Shown: positions 1 to 6,754 of the stretch, one piece after another
Position numbering within the stretch: the stretch's first letter is position 1
Layout: every line of letters begins with the position of its first letter
DNA from: Saprospiraceae bacterium
GTDB lineage: Bacteria; Bacteroidota; Bacteroidia; Chitinophagales; Saprospiraceae
Direction of reading: 5' to 3'
DNA length: 34,263 bases
NCBI GenBank assembly: GCA_020437105.1
Contig: JAGQWR010000032.1
Coordinates: 1 to 34,263, forward strand
Position numbers and translations under genes: made by a program
Notes under the pieces: model-generated
What the model was told of the DNA's origin: nothing
The model's input: the letters and a program-made list of their open reading frames with translations, nothing else
The model's database searches: none

Positions 1-50
1 TTTTTTCTGTAGTAGGCCACCGCCTCGCCAAATCTTATCTCCTCTTTCAT
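1..50 (-). CDS. Possible 5' end of a gene cut by the window edge
   Basis: Reading leftwards from an ATG at 50-48 gives an open frame of 16 codons (MKEEIRFGEAVAYYRK) that runs off the window. It lies 45 bases downstream of the hmgA stop on the same strand, so it could be the next gene of the same unit. The stretch is too short to assign to any family, and no ribosome binding site is evident. The spacer (51-95) is very AT-rich, with a near-repeat of AATTAAAAAT type that is common between Bacteroidota genes. It may be a chance frame. Confidence 0.35.
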   Translation of the reverse strand, partial: MKEEIRFGEAVAYYRK

Positions 51-95
51 CGTCTATCAATATTTTAATAAAAATTAAAAATCAAGAATTAAAAA

Positions 96-1250
96 TTATC
101 CCAACCAACTCTTATAATAATCTGCTTCTTCAATTTCAAAAGCATGATCGGTTAATTGGAGCGGACGGAAAGTGTCAACCATTACCGCCAGTTCCTGTGT
201 TTCTTTGGCGCCGATACTTTTTTCAACCGTGCCGGGATGCGGACCATGCGGAATGCCACCCGGGTGCAGGGTGATTTGTCCGTGCTCAACATGGGCGCGG
301 CTCATAAAATCACCATCCACATAATAGAGTACCTCGTCACTGTCGATATTGCTATGATTGTATGGAGCCGGAATCGCCAGTGGGTGATAATCATATAAAC
401 GCGGTACAAATGAGCAGATCACATAACCCTGCGCTGCAAAGGTCTGATGCACCGGTGGCGGTTGGTGTACGCGTCCGGTAATGGGCTCAAAATTATGGAT
501 AGAGAAGGCATAGGGATAAGTAAATCCGTCCCATCCAACGAGATCAAATGGGTGGCTGAGGTACACATAGGGATACATCTTATCCTGCTTCTTGATAAAG
601 AATTGGAATTCCCCTTTTTTGTCAATGGTCTCCAGATCCTGTGGTTTGCGGATGTCGCGCTCGCAGAAAGGAGCGTGTTCGAGCAATTGACCGTATTGAT
701 TCCGATATCTTTTGGGAGTAGTGACGGCACTATAACTTTCTACAATAAAGAGGCGGTTATCTTCATTGTCAAATTCCATCTGGTAGATCGTGCCGCGGGG
801 CACGACCAGATAATCACCATAACTGAATGGAATTTTGCCGTACATCGTGTGTAGCGTACCCGAGCCTTTGTGGATGAAAATCACTTCATCCGCATCCGCA
901 TTTTTAAAGAAATAATCGGTCATGCTTTTACGCGGAGCAGCCAGAATGATCTTACAGTCACCATTTACTAAAACAGGTTTCCGACTTTTTAGGTAATCGT
1001 CTTCGGGCTTGATCTGAAAACCTTTCAAGCTCCGATGCTTTAGCTGTTTGTCGGCAACGATATTGGGAGCCACAGAATAGGGCTCACCCACCTGGACGAT
1101 TTGCGTGGGCGGATTGCAATGGTAGAGCAGGGAGTAAGTATCATCAAAACCAACCGTTGAGAAAAGTTCTTCGTGGTATAACTCGCCATTTGCTTTACGA
1201 AACTGGGTATGCCGCTTGGCCGGAATTTTTCCGAGGGTGAAGTAATGCAT
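96..1250 (-). CDS. hmgA: Homogentisate 1,2-dioxygenase (short cupin form)
   Basis: The predicted enzyme opens the aromatic ring of homogentisate with O2, using a mononuclear Fe(II), to give maleylacetoacetate in tyrosine and phenylalanine breakdown; it is cytoplasmic. The 384-residue protein has a cupin-like body. Its C-terminal half carries a His at 299 (in YNHSNIDSDE), Glu306 and His335 (in GGIPHGPHPG), which fit the family's His-Glu-His iron triad. His-to-Glu spacing is seven residues here rather than the six I recall for the animal enzyme, so the ligand assignment is an inference. At 384 residues it is shorter than the roughly 430-445 of classical HmgA, as is usual for the version in Bacteroidota. 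The ATG at 1250 lies 12 bases after the marR stop, so the two are probably cotranscribed and the regulator probably controls this gene. Confidence 0.9.
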   Translation of the reverse strand: MHYFTLGKIPAKRHTQFRKANGELYHEELFSTVGFDDTYSLLYHCNPPTQIVQVGEPYSVAPNIVADKQLKHRSLKGFQIKPEDDYLKSRKPVLVNGDCKIILAAPRKSMTDYFFKNADADEVIFIHKGSGTLHTMYGKIPFSYGDYLVVPRGTIYQMEFDNEDNRLFIVESYSAVTTPKRYRNQYGQLLEHAPFCERDIRKPQDLETIDKKGEFQFFIKKQDKMYPYVYLSHPFDLVGWDGFTYPYAFSIHNFEPITGRVHQPPPVHQTFAAQGYVICSFVPRLYDYHPLAIPAPYNHSNIDSDEVLYYVDGDFMSRAHVEHGQITLHPGGIPHGPHPGTVEKSIGAKETQELAVMVDTFRPLQLTDHAFEIEEADYYKSWLG

Positions 1251-1262
1251 ATATGTTTGGTT

Positions 1263-1715
1263 TTAATCGGTGGTTTGTAGGTTCTGGTAAATATGATCCA
1301 TAAGTTCAACAAGCTGATCAATTTGCTCGGGCGAAAGGCCGGCATAAGCTTGTTGGCGCACACCCTGGATCAGGGGTTTTATCTTTTCAACCTGTAATTC
1401 CCCGGAAGGGGTAAGCTGGATCAGGGTCTTCCGCCGGTCGTTTGCATCTGCCTTTCGGCAAATGAGACCCTTATCGCATAAGAGGTCGATGATCCGGGTT
1501 ACAGTGGGGGCATCTTTAAATGTGCGCTGCCCCAATTCCTGCTGACTGAATGCCTGCGTGCCCTGGAGCTGATCCAAAATGACCCACTGGTCAACCGTTA
1601 CATCCAGGCCTTCCTGCTTGAGCGCCTGTTGCGCTACCTGCTTCATCCGTTTGGCTGTGCGTTCAATCCGAAAACCAGAGCGGATATTAATACCGGGAAA
1701 GAAAATATCAGGCAT
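1263..1715 (-). CDS. MarR-family transcriptional regulator
   Basis: This is a 150-residue winged-helix regulator. The helix-turn-helix spans about residues 55-85 (FSQQELGQRT, then DAPTVTRIIDLLCDKGLI), and the beta wing is DANDRRKTLIQLT at about 90-102, the conserved MarR wing with Asp and Arg. Dimerisation helices flank it. I start at the ATG at 1715 because the open frame upstream of it (to 1778) encodes a basic tail foreign to the family and overlaps a dyad that looks like an operator. It lies immediately upstream of hmgA on the same strand. MarR proteins near aromatic catabolic genes usually repress them until a phenolic acid binds, so a role in controlling hmgA and its own gene is likely but inferred. 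Confidence 0.88.
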   Translation of the reverse strand: MPDIFFPGINIRSGFRIERTAKRMKQVAQQALKQEGLDVTVDQWVILDQLQGTQAFSQQELGQRTFKDAPTVTRIIDLLCDKGLICRKADANDRRKTLIQLTPSGELQVEKIKPLIQGVRQQAYAGLSPEQIDQLVELMDHIYQNLQTTD

Positions 1716-1738
1716 AAATTTAATTGTTGTACTAATTA

Positions 1739-1765
1739 TTCGCAAGGTAATGATTGTTTTGCGAA
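1739..1765. promoter_or_regulatory. Inverted repeat upstream of marR, candidate operator
   Basis: TTCGCAA at 1739-1745 and TTGCGAA at 1759-1765 are perfect 7-bp inverted arms with a 13-bp spacer, 20 bp centre to centre, or about two helical turns. The element lies 24-50 bp upstream of the marR start. MarR proteins commonly autoregulate through such dyads. Binding is inferred from position only. Confidence 0.5.
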
Positions 1766-1803
1766 CTATAAAAAGCACCGGCTAAAAAGTTGTTCCTTTA
1801 GGC

Positions 1804-1832
1804 TTGCTATACTAATCAAATATTTAATTTAG
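1804..1832 (+). promoter_or_regulatory. Weak Bacteroidota-type promoter candidate for uvrC
   Basis: TTG at 1804-1806 is followed after 18 bp by TAATTTAG at 1825-1832, which differs by one base from the TAnnTTTG minus-7 consensus. It ends 36 bp before the uvrC ATG. Spacing is acceptable, but the match is imperfect and the region is AT-rich, so chance is possible. Confidence 0.3.
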
Positions 1833-1867
1833 AGCCCGGGGTAGAACCTGCATACACCGGCTTCATT

Positions 1868-3685
1868 ATGACTACAGAAGATTACAAACTGCTTCAGCCA
1901 CAATTGCCCAAACAGCCGGGGGTATATCAATTCATCAGTGAAGAGGATGTCATCCTCTATGTGGGCAAGGCCAAAAACCTCAAAAACCGGATTGCTTCCT
2001 ATTTTGGTTCGAAGAAACACCAAATGGCCAAAACCCGGACCATGGTGAAACATGCCGCCCGGCTTATTTACACCATTGTAGATACGGAGGCAGATGCCTT
2101 GTTGCTGGAAAATACGCTGATTAAAAAATACCAGCCCCGCTATAATGTGATGCTGAAGGATGATAAGTCCTACTCCTACATCTGTATAAAAAACGAGCGC
2201 TTTCCCCGCGTGTTTATCACCCGCCGAATACAACGGGACGGCTCTACCTACTTTGGTCCCTACACTTCCCGCACCCGACTCAAAATTATCCTGGATCTGG
2301 TAAAAAACCTCTTCCCGCTCCGGAATTGCACCTTTAATCTGAGTGAGGAAAACATCCGTGCCGGACGGTTTAAAGTCTGCCTGGAATACCATATCAAAAA
2401 TTGCCTGGGCCCCTGTGAAGGACTGGAAGCGGAAGCACCCTACAACGATAAAATCGAACAAATCAAGAATATCCTCCGCGGAAATTTTGGTCCGGTAAAA
2501 CGACATTTCCAGGATCAAATGCAGGAACTTTCGAGTAATCTGGAATTTGAAAAAGCCCAGCAACTCAAAGATAAATTAATGGCCTTCGAAGATTATCAGG
2601 GTAAATCAACGGTGGTCAGTACCACCATCCGTGATGTGGATGTGTTTTCCATTGCGACCGAAGAAAAACTGGCCTTTGTCAATTATATGAAGGTGGTCAA
2701 CGGGGCTATCATCAATACCTATACCCAGGAGATGGTCAAAAATCTGGATACCGAAGAAGCTGATTTATTGTCTTTTGTAATCCCGGATCTCCGCGAACGG
2801 TTTAACAGCATATCCCCGGAAATCGTAGTGCCCTTTGAGGTCGAGCTGGCAGAAACAGATTTGATCCAGACGGTTCCGCAACGCGGGGATAAGCGCAAGC
2901 TGCTGGAACTGAGCGAGAAGAATGTCAGGTATTTTCTCCTTCAAAGACAGAAAGAAGCCATTTCCCATGTACGGAAACAAACGCCCGCCGAACGGATCCT
3001 GCGCACCCTGCAGGAAGACCTTCAAATGGATGTCGTGCCCCTGCATATCGAATGTTTTGATAATTCCAATATACAGGGCAGCTTCCCGGTTTCGTCCTGT
3101 GTCGTCTTTAAGAATGCCAAACCTTCCAAGAAAGACTACCGCCATTTTAATATCAAAACAGTGGAGGGCCCCAATGATTTTGCGAGTATGGAAGAGGTGG
3201 TGGCCCGTCGCTACAAACGACTGGTGGCCGAAAACCAGCCCCTGCCCCAATTGGTGATCATTGACGGTGGAAAAGGGCAATTGAGTTCTGCCGCCAAAAT
3301 TCTCCGCGAACTGGGCATCCTGGATCAAATTACCCTGATCGGAATCGCCAAAAGGCTGGAAGAAATCTTTTTTCCCGACGATCCCATTCCGCTATATATC
3401 AACAAAAAATCAGAAAGCCTGAAGCTGATCCAGCAAGCTCGAAATGAAGCCCACCGATTTGCGATTACCTTCCACCGCGATCAGCGCTCACGCAATTTTA
3501 CCAGCACCGAATTGACCTCCATTCCGGGTATCGGAGAAAAAACTGCTACGACCTTGCTCCAGCATTTTGGTTCCGTGAAAAAGACTCGCCAGGCGCTGCT
3601 TACGGAAATCGCTGAGGTGGTTGGGCAATCGGCAGCTAAGAAGATTAAGGCGTATTTTGAAGGGAAGGGGGATGAGGAGGAGTGA
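1868..3685 (+). CDS. uvrC: UvrABC excinuclease subunit C
   Basis: UvrC makes both incisions around a DNA lesion during nucleotide excision repair, after loading by UvrA and UvrB. The 605-residue protein has the full domain order. The GIY-YIG nuclease for the 3' cut is at about 15-95 (PGVYQF then LYVGKAKNLKNR). A cysteine-containing segment is at about 165-185 (KVCLEYHIKNCLGPC), and the UVR motif that binds UvrB is near 225 (EFEKAQQLKDKL). The RNase H-like 5' nuclease is at about 390-540 (ECFDNSN and VIIDGGKGQL, supplying catalytic aspartates), and the C-terminal helix-hairpin-helix pair is from about 550 (LTSIPGIGEKTATTLLQHFGS). Length is normal and nothing is missing. It is a single gene, transcribed divergently from marR-hmgA. 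Confidence 0.97.
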   Translation: MTTEDYKLLQPQLPKQPGVYQFISEEDVILYVGKAKNLKNRIASYFGSKKHQMAKTRTMVKHAARLIYTIVDTEADALLLENTLIKKYQPRYNVMLKDDKSYSYICIKNERFPRVFITRRIQRDGSTYFGPYTSRTRLKIILDLVKNLFPLRNCTFNLSEENIRAGRFKVCLEYHIKNCLGPCEGLEAEAPYNDKIEQIKNILRGNFGPVKRHFQDQMQELSSNLEFEKAQQLKDKLMAFEDYQGKSTVVSTTIRDVDVFSIATEEKLAFVNYMKVVNGAIINTYTQEMVKNLDTEEADLLSFVIPDLRERFNSISPEIVVPFEVELAETDLIQTVPQRGDKRKLLELSEKNVRYFLLQRQKEAISHVRKQTPAERILRTLQEDLQMDVVPLHIECFDNSNIQGSFPVSSCVVFKNAKPSKKDYRHFNIKTVEGPNDFASMEEVVARRYKRLVAENQPLPQLVIIDGGKGQLSSAAKILRELGILDQITLIGIAKRLEEIFFPDDPIPLYINKKSESLKLIQQARNEAHRFAITFHRDQRSRNFTSTELTSIPGIGEKTATTLLQHFGSVKKTRQALLTEIAEVVGQSAAKKIKAYFEGKGDEEE

Positions 3686-3800
3686 TGGGAGATTGTTTCG
3701 CTTTCGCGAAACGGGGATTTTGCCTTTGGCAAAGGGGGAGACTTTTTCCGTTGGTCAAAGAGGGGAGGGGAGACTGCGCTAGTGGCTTTTGTGTAGGATG
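3686..3800. repeat. Intergenic short-loop hairpin cluster with GGGGAG links
   Basis: Directly after the uvrC stop there are two perfect mini-hairpins. The first has arms GTTTCGC and GCGAAAC around TTTC, and the second has arms TTTGCC and GGCAAA around TTT. They are linked by G-rich strings (GGGGA, GGGGGAGACT, GGGGAGACTGCGCT). The same linker, GGGGAGA with ACTGCGCT, recurs at 10959-10975. No open frame or T-tract supports a gene or a classical terminator. It looks like a dispersed intergenic repeat family. The remaining spacer to 3900 shows nothing else. Confidence 0.55.
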
Positions 3801-3908
3801 GAAATATAGATTTTATCTTAATTAATTGATTATCAGTATTTTAACCTTTGTTTTTACTTGTTCCATTAGAGGTAAAACGGGAAAGCGGGCGATTTCACTG
3901 TGAAAAAG

Positions 3909-3938
3909 TTGACTAAATAAGCAACTTTTGTATATTTG
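3909..3938 (+). promoter_or_regulatory. Canonical Bacteroidota promoter of the DUF4160 / DUF2442-HTH pair
   Basis: TTG at 3909-3911, exactly 19 bp, then TATATTTG at 3931-3938: a perfect match to the TTG / TAnnTTTG promoter read by the primary sigma factor of Bacteroidota. The start codon is only 19 bp further on, so the leader is very short. Its minus-7 element is overlapped by the dyad at 3935-3956. Confidence 0.75.
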
Positions 3939-3956
3939 TAATTGTTAAATTACAAA
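3935..3956. promoter_or_regulatory. Perfect 8-bp dyad between promoter and start codon
   Basis: TTTGTAAT at 3935-3942 and ATTACAAA at 3949-3956 are perfect inverted arms with a 6-bp spacer, ending one base before the DUF4160 ATG. The dyad covers the end of the minus-7 box and the likely transcription start, an ideal position for repression. The downstream protein with an XRE-type helix-turn-helix is the obvious candidate binder, which would make the pair autoregulated like a toxin-antitoxin operon. Binding is inferred. Confidence 0.65.
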
Positions 3957-3957
3957 C

Positions 3958-4188
3958 ATGCCCGTAATACATTTAATAGATTCTATTAGGATCTTGATTT
4001 ATTTTGACGATCACTTGCCGCCGCATTTTCATGCGCAATACAATGAGTTTGAGATACTGATTGAGATTGATAGCCTGGAAACCTACTCCGGTTATTTGCC
4101 TACAAAACAAAGCAAAAGAGTCTTTGCATGGGCAAAAGAAAATCAAAATTTTTTGCGAGAGAAGTGGACGGAGTTTTATGATATTTAA
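3958..4188 (+). CDS. DUF4160 domain protein
   Basis: This 76-residue protein matches the DUF4160 family in length and in its central hallmark, an acidic strand followed by a His-rich loop (YFDDHLPPHFHAQYNE, about residues 18-33). The C-terminal helix is WAKENQNFLREKWTEF. The biochemical role is unknown to me. DUF4160 genes are repeatedly found next to DUF2442 genes, and the pair is suspected to be toxin-antitoxin-like. Here the partner follows within 10 bases, and the gene has its own strong promoter and operator-like dyad. The whole pair is far richer in A+T than uvrC or the glycosyltransferases around it, which suggests acquisition by transfer. The HFHA loop could bind metal, but that is speculation. 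Confidence 0.85.
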   Translation: MPVIHLIDSIRILIYFDDHLPPHFHAQYNEFEILIEIDSLETYSGYLPTKQSKRVFAWAKENQNFLREKWTEFYDI

Positions 4189-4198
4189 AACAGCAATT

Positions 4199-4723
4199 AT
4201 GAAAGGACTAAGAAGTATCCCTCGAATATTGAAAATAAATAATGTTAATGGTTATTCTGTTTCCTTGTTGTTTAATAACGGAGAATCAAGGATCATTGAT
4301 TTTAATTACTTTATTAAAGTAATTCTAAACAAAAAACCAGGTAAATTGGGTTATGAATTAATTGAAGATAAATCACTGTTTAAAAAAATAAAAGTTATTG
4401 GAACGACGGTTGGTTGGAAGGAAATAGGACGGAAGGTCAAAAATATTGACGGCGTAGAAGAATTTCTACCATATGATTTAGATCCATTAATGATTTATAA
4501 TAATAGTGTGCCCGATGATGAGCGGAATATTATAGTTGGAATGAAAATCCGCTCTGCAAGAATAGAAGCTGGATTAACTCAAGAACAGTTAGCTCATAAA
4601 AGTGGTACAAGTAAGCACTATATATCTCGATTAGAAAATAATAAATCAGACATAGAATTATTAACTTTAAAGAAGATTGTTGAAGCTGGATTGGGAAAAA
4701 AATTATCGGTAGAAATAAGTTAA
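4199..4723 (+). CDS. DUF2442 domain fused to XRE-type helix-turn-helix
   Basis: In this 174-residue protein, residues about 10-95 match DUF2442: an N-terminal beta-rich part with LLFNNGESRIIDF, then a stretch ending in the DPLMIY strand. Residues about 113-165 form an XRE/Cro helix-turn-helix (KIRSARIEAGLTQEQLAHKS, then GTSKHYISRLENNKSD). The ATG at 4199 lies 10 bases after the DUF4160 stop; an in-frame ATG at 4178 would overlap that gene by 11 bases and cannot be excluded. The fusion supplies the DNA-binding part expected of an antitoxin or autorepressor, and the dyad at 3935-3956 is the natural target. Codons are strongly AT-biased. It is probably the neutralising and regulatory partner of the DUF4160 protein, by context only. 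Confidence 0.8.
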   Translation: MKGLRSIPRILKINNVNGYSVSLLFNNGESRIIDFNYFIKVILNKKPGKLGYELIEDKSLFKKIKVIGTTVGWKEIGRKVKNIDGVEEFLPYDLDPLMIYNNSVPDDERNIIVGMKIRSARIEAGLTQEQLAHKSGTSKHYISRLENNKSDIELLTLKKIVEAGLGKKLSVEIS

Positions 4724-4759
4724 AAAATAGGAGAGTTGCTAACAATGCTTTTAAGTTAA

Positions 4760-4894
4760 GAGAGAAAGCAGGAATATGAAACGGCTGCCAAATTTTGGCT
4801 GGGTCTCCAGGACGATTATGATTTAGAAGAGACCATGCTCAAGTTGATGGATGAACTTAAGGAAATACAGAAGGTAGATAAAAACGCAGCCTGA
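4760..4894 (+). pseudogene. Remnant resembling a HigA-type antitoxin C-terminus
   Basis: After a stop codon at 4757-4759, an open frame of 44 codons without a plausible start reads ERKQEYETAAKFWLGLQD, then DYDLEETMLKLMDELKEIQK, and ends at a TGA at 4892-4894. The FWLGLQDDYDLEE block resembles the C-terminal end of HigA/VapI-type antitoxins, which typically carry a FWL-LQ--YDL motif after their helix-turn-helix. The helix-turn-helix itself and any toxin gene are missing, so this is a fossil end fragment. It lies just behind the DUF2442-HTH gene and 2 bases before the convergent glycosyltransferase stop. Family assignment rests on one motif. Confidence 0.5.
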
Positions 4895-4896
4895 CC

Positions 4897-5997
4897 TTAT
4901 TCACCTTCCTTACACACAGCCTCGTAAATTTCCTGCGTAGCAGCTGCCGTATTCGATTTAGAAAAGGACTGTACCAAATCCAAACCACCCGCAATAAGTT
5001 TAGCTCTTAAGTCCGTATCTGTGAGCATTTGCAAGACGAGCCGGGCCAGAGCAGGGGCATCGCCAACTTCGGCTGTCAAACCGGTTTCTCCGTGTCGGAT
5101 GATTTCGGGGATACCGCCGCCACGGGTCGCTACAATAGGTAATCCACTGGCCAGTGCATCGAGCAGGCTGGTGCCTAAACCTTCTGTTTTACTGGTGAAG
5201 AGCAGGAGGTCCAGCTCTGCGAGTAGCTCCGGGATGTCTTGCCGGAAGCCCAAAAGCAGAATCTGATTTTCCAGTCCTTTTTTAAGAATGGTTTCCCGGA
5301 TGATGGCTTCCTCGCCGCCATCGCCTCCGATAATCAGGAATCGGACATCGAGTCCTTTCTTTAAAAGGATCTCTGCCGTTTCCACGAAAGTGAAATAATC
5401 CTTGTGCGGCGCGATTGCGGCTACATTGCCAATCAGGATTTGTTCCTGTTTTAAGCCAAGTTCCTCCCGTAATTGTCCTTTCGGACTTTTTTTAAAGCGA
5501 TCCGGATTGATGCCGCTATAGACGACTTGCACCTTTTGGGGATCCGGAAAATCCTGTAGTACGATCTGACGGATCGCCTCCGAAACACATAAGATCCGGG
5601 CAATTTTCGGGTGCAGATATTTGGCCATCGACAAGCGGCTTTTCCGGATCGAAAAATCTACCCGCCGGCTGACGATGATCGGTGGTTTATTTCCAAATAA
5701 AACGGCAGCCAGCCAGGCAAAGGTGTGGGCGTGGTTGTCGTGGACATGGATGAGCTGTATATCGTTTTTTCGCCAAAGCCCTCGGAGCTGAAGAGCCACC
5801 AGCGGATTGAGCGAAAAACCTTTTCGGAAGGTCTGTACCGGGATGCCGGTTTCGCGGCACCAGGTTTCCATTTTACTGCCCACGGGGCAAAATACCAGCT
5901 GCTCCACCTGTCTGCCAGCGAGTTCTTCCGCCAGATAGGCGAGTTGTTGTTCTCCTCCCCGCCAGGAGCGGGCGGCTGAAAGATGTAGTATTTTCAT
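4897..5997 (-). CDS. Family 4 glycosyltransferase (GT-B fold)
   Basis: Probable transfer of a sugar from a nucleotide-sugar donor onto a surface glycan or LPS precursor at the inner face of the membrane. The 366-residue protein has two Rossmann-like halves. The N-terminal half has the acceptor-side glycine motif SAARSWRGGEQQLA (8-21), and the C-terminal half has GNVAAIAPHKD (190-200), LIIGGDGG (221-228) and the donor-site block TEGLGTSLLDALASGLPIVA (271-290). In that block the usual E-x7-E motif reads Glu272-x7-Asp280, a conservative change at the second position. The ATG at 5997 is preferred over one at 6078 because it overlaps the upstream stop as ATGA and begins directly with the first beta strand (MKILHLS). 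It is last in a cysQ-GT2-GT4 unit. Confidence 0.88.
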   Translation of the reverse strand: MKILHLSAARSWRGGEQQLAYLAEELAGRQVEQLVFCPVGSKMETWCRETGIPVQTFRKGFSLNPLVALQLRGLWRKNDIQLIHVHDNHAHTFAWLAAVLFGNKPPIIVSRRVDFSIRKSRLSMAKYLHPKIARILCVSEAIRQIVLQDFPDPQKVQVVYSGINPDRFKKSPKGQLREELGLKQEQILIGNVAAIAPHKDYFTFVETAEILLKKGLDVRFLIIGGDGGEEAIIRETILKKGLENQILLLGFRQDIPELLAELDLLLFTSKTEGLGTSLLDALASGLPIVATRGGGIPEIIRHGETGLTAEVGDAPALARLVLQMLTDTDLRAKLIAGGLDLVQSFSKSNTAAATQEIYEAVCKEGE

Positions 5998-6752
5998 ACG
6001 CTTGTCTTCCGGTTTAGTGCGCGCAGGAGGCTGTACTTGCGATGGGCCAGCCAGGCATTTCGGATGCTGATTTTCCAACCCTGCCGACCGTCCCTCCAGC
6101 CACTTTTTAGCAGGTAGGTCCGAAAAAAGCGGGCAAGGCCGGAGGTCCAGGGACGAATGAACGTTATCTGCTTGCCCTTGTCAAACATTTCCTGTGCCGA
6201 TAACCGGGCATAACGCTCCATGCGCTCCCAGTGATCCGCATCATTTTGGTAGGAGTAGTGCAGTAACTTTCCCGAAACCTTCATTCGATGAAAATCGGGA
6301 GGAATAGCGAGTGTCTCATGTACATAATCGCCCTGCCACCGTACTGCCCGTCGGTCAAAAATCCGGACCTTCCAATCCGGATACCAACCGCTGTGTTTGA
6401 TCCAGGTGCCGCAATAATTTGTAAAACGATCCAATTCGTAAACCGTCTTTTCTGCGCCCTTAAATTGTTTGAGCGACTGCACCAAATCCGGCGAAAGCCG
6501 CTCATCTGCATCAATGGAAAGGATCCAGTCATTGTGCGCCTGCTGATTGCCAAAATTTTTGGTCTGCGCATAGCCTTTCCAGTCTGTTTCTATCACCCGG
6601 GCACCCAGCTCGCTTGCAATTTGTCGGGTACGATCGCTGCTGTGTGAATCGATGACGAGCACCTCCCTTGCCACCTCGAGCAGTGGCCGAAGGCAAGCCT
6701 CGATGTTTGCCTCCTCATTGAGGGTGATCACTACTGCAGACAGCCCCGCCAT
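5994..6752 (-). CDS. Family 2 glycosyltransferase, LPS core type (WaaE/KdtX-like)
   Basis: The 252-residue GT-A enzyme has the entry motif SAVVITLNEEANIEACL (5-21), VIDSHSSDRT (33-42), and the metal-binding Asp-Ala-Asp at 81-83 in SIDADE. The second half, YPDWKVRIFDRRAVRWQGDYVHE (residues 124-146), is typical of the WaaE/KdtX branch that adds glucose to the LPS core; activity on LPS here is inferred. A basic, aromatic C-terminus (residues 195-240) may contact the membrane. The gene begins 2 bases after the cysQ stop and its own stop overlaps the next gene's start by 4 bases, so translation is likely coupled. Confidence 0.88.
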   Translation of the reverse strand: MAGLSAVVITLNEEANIEACLRPLLEVAREVLVIDSHSSDRTRQIASELGARVIETDWKGYAQTKNFGNQQAHNDWILSIDADERLSPDLVQSLKQFKGAEKTVYELDRFTNYCGTWIKHSGWYPDWKVRIFDRRAVRWQGDYVHETLAIPPDFHRMKVSGKLLHYSYQNDADHWERMERYARLSAQEMFDKGKQITFIRPWTSGLARFFRTYLLKSGWRDGRQGWKISIRNAWLAHRKYSLLRALNRKTSV

Positions 6753-6754
6753 GC

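Noticed and set aside
447..854. Plus-strand 135-codon frame opposite hmgA
   Set aside because: Antisense to a well-supported dioxygenase; no domain and no start signals.
1716..1778. N-terminal extension of the MarR protein
   Set aside because: Adds 21 residues without family similarity and runs over the dyad; the inner ATG at 1715 fits family length.
2765..3328. Minus-strand 187-codon frame inside uvrC
   Set aside because: Shadow of uvrC; composition mirrors that of the coding strand and shows no family motif.
6288..6647. Plus-strand 119-codon frame inside the family 2 glycosyltransferase
   Set aside because: Shadow frame; no family pattern.
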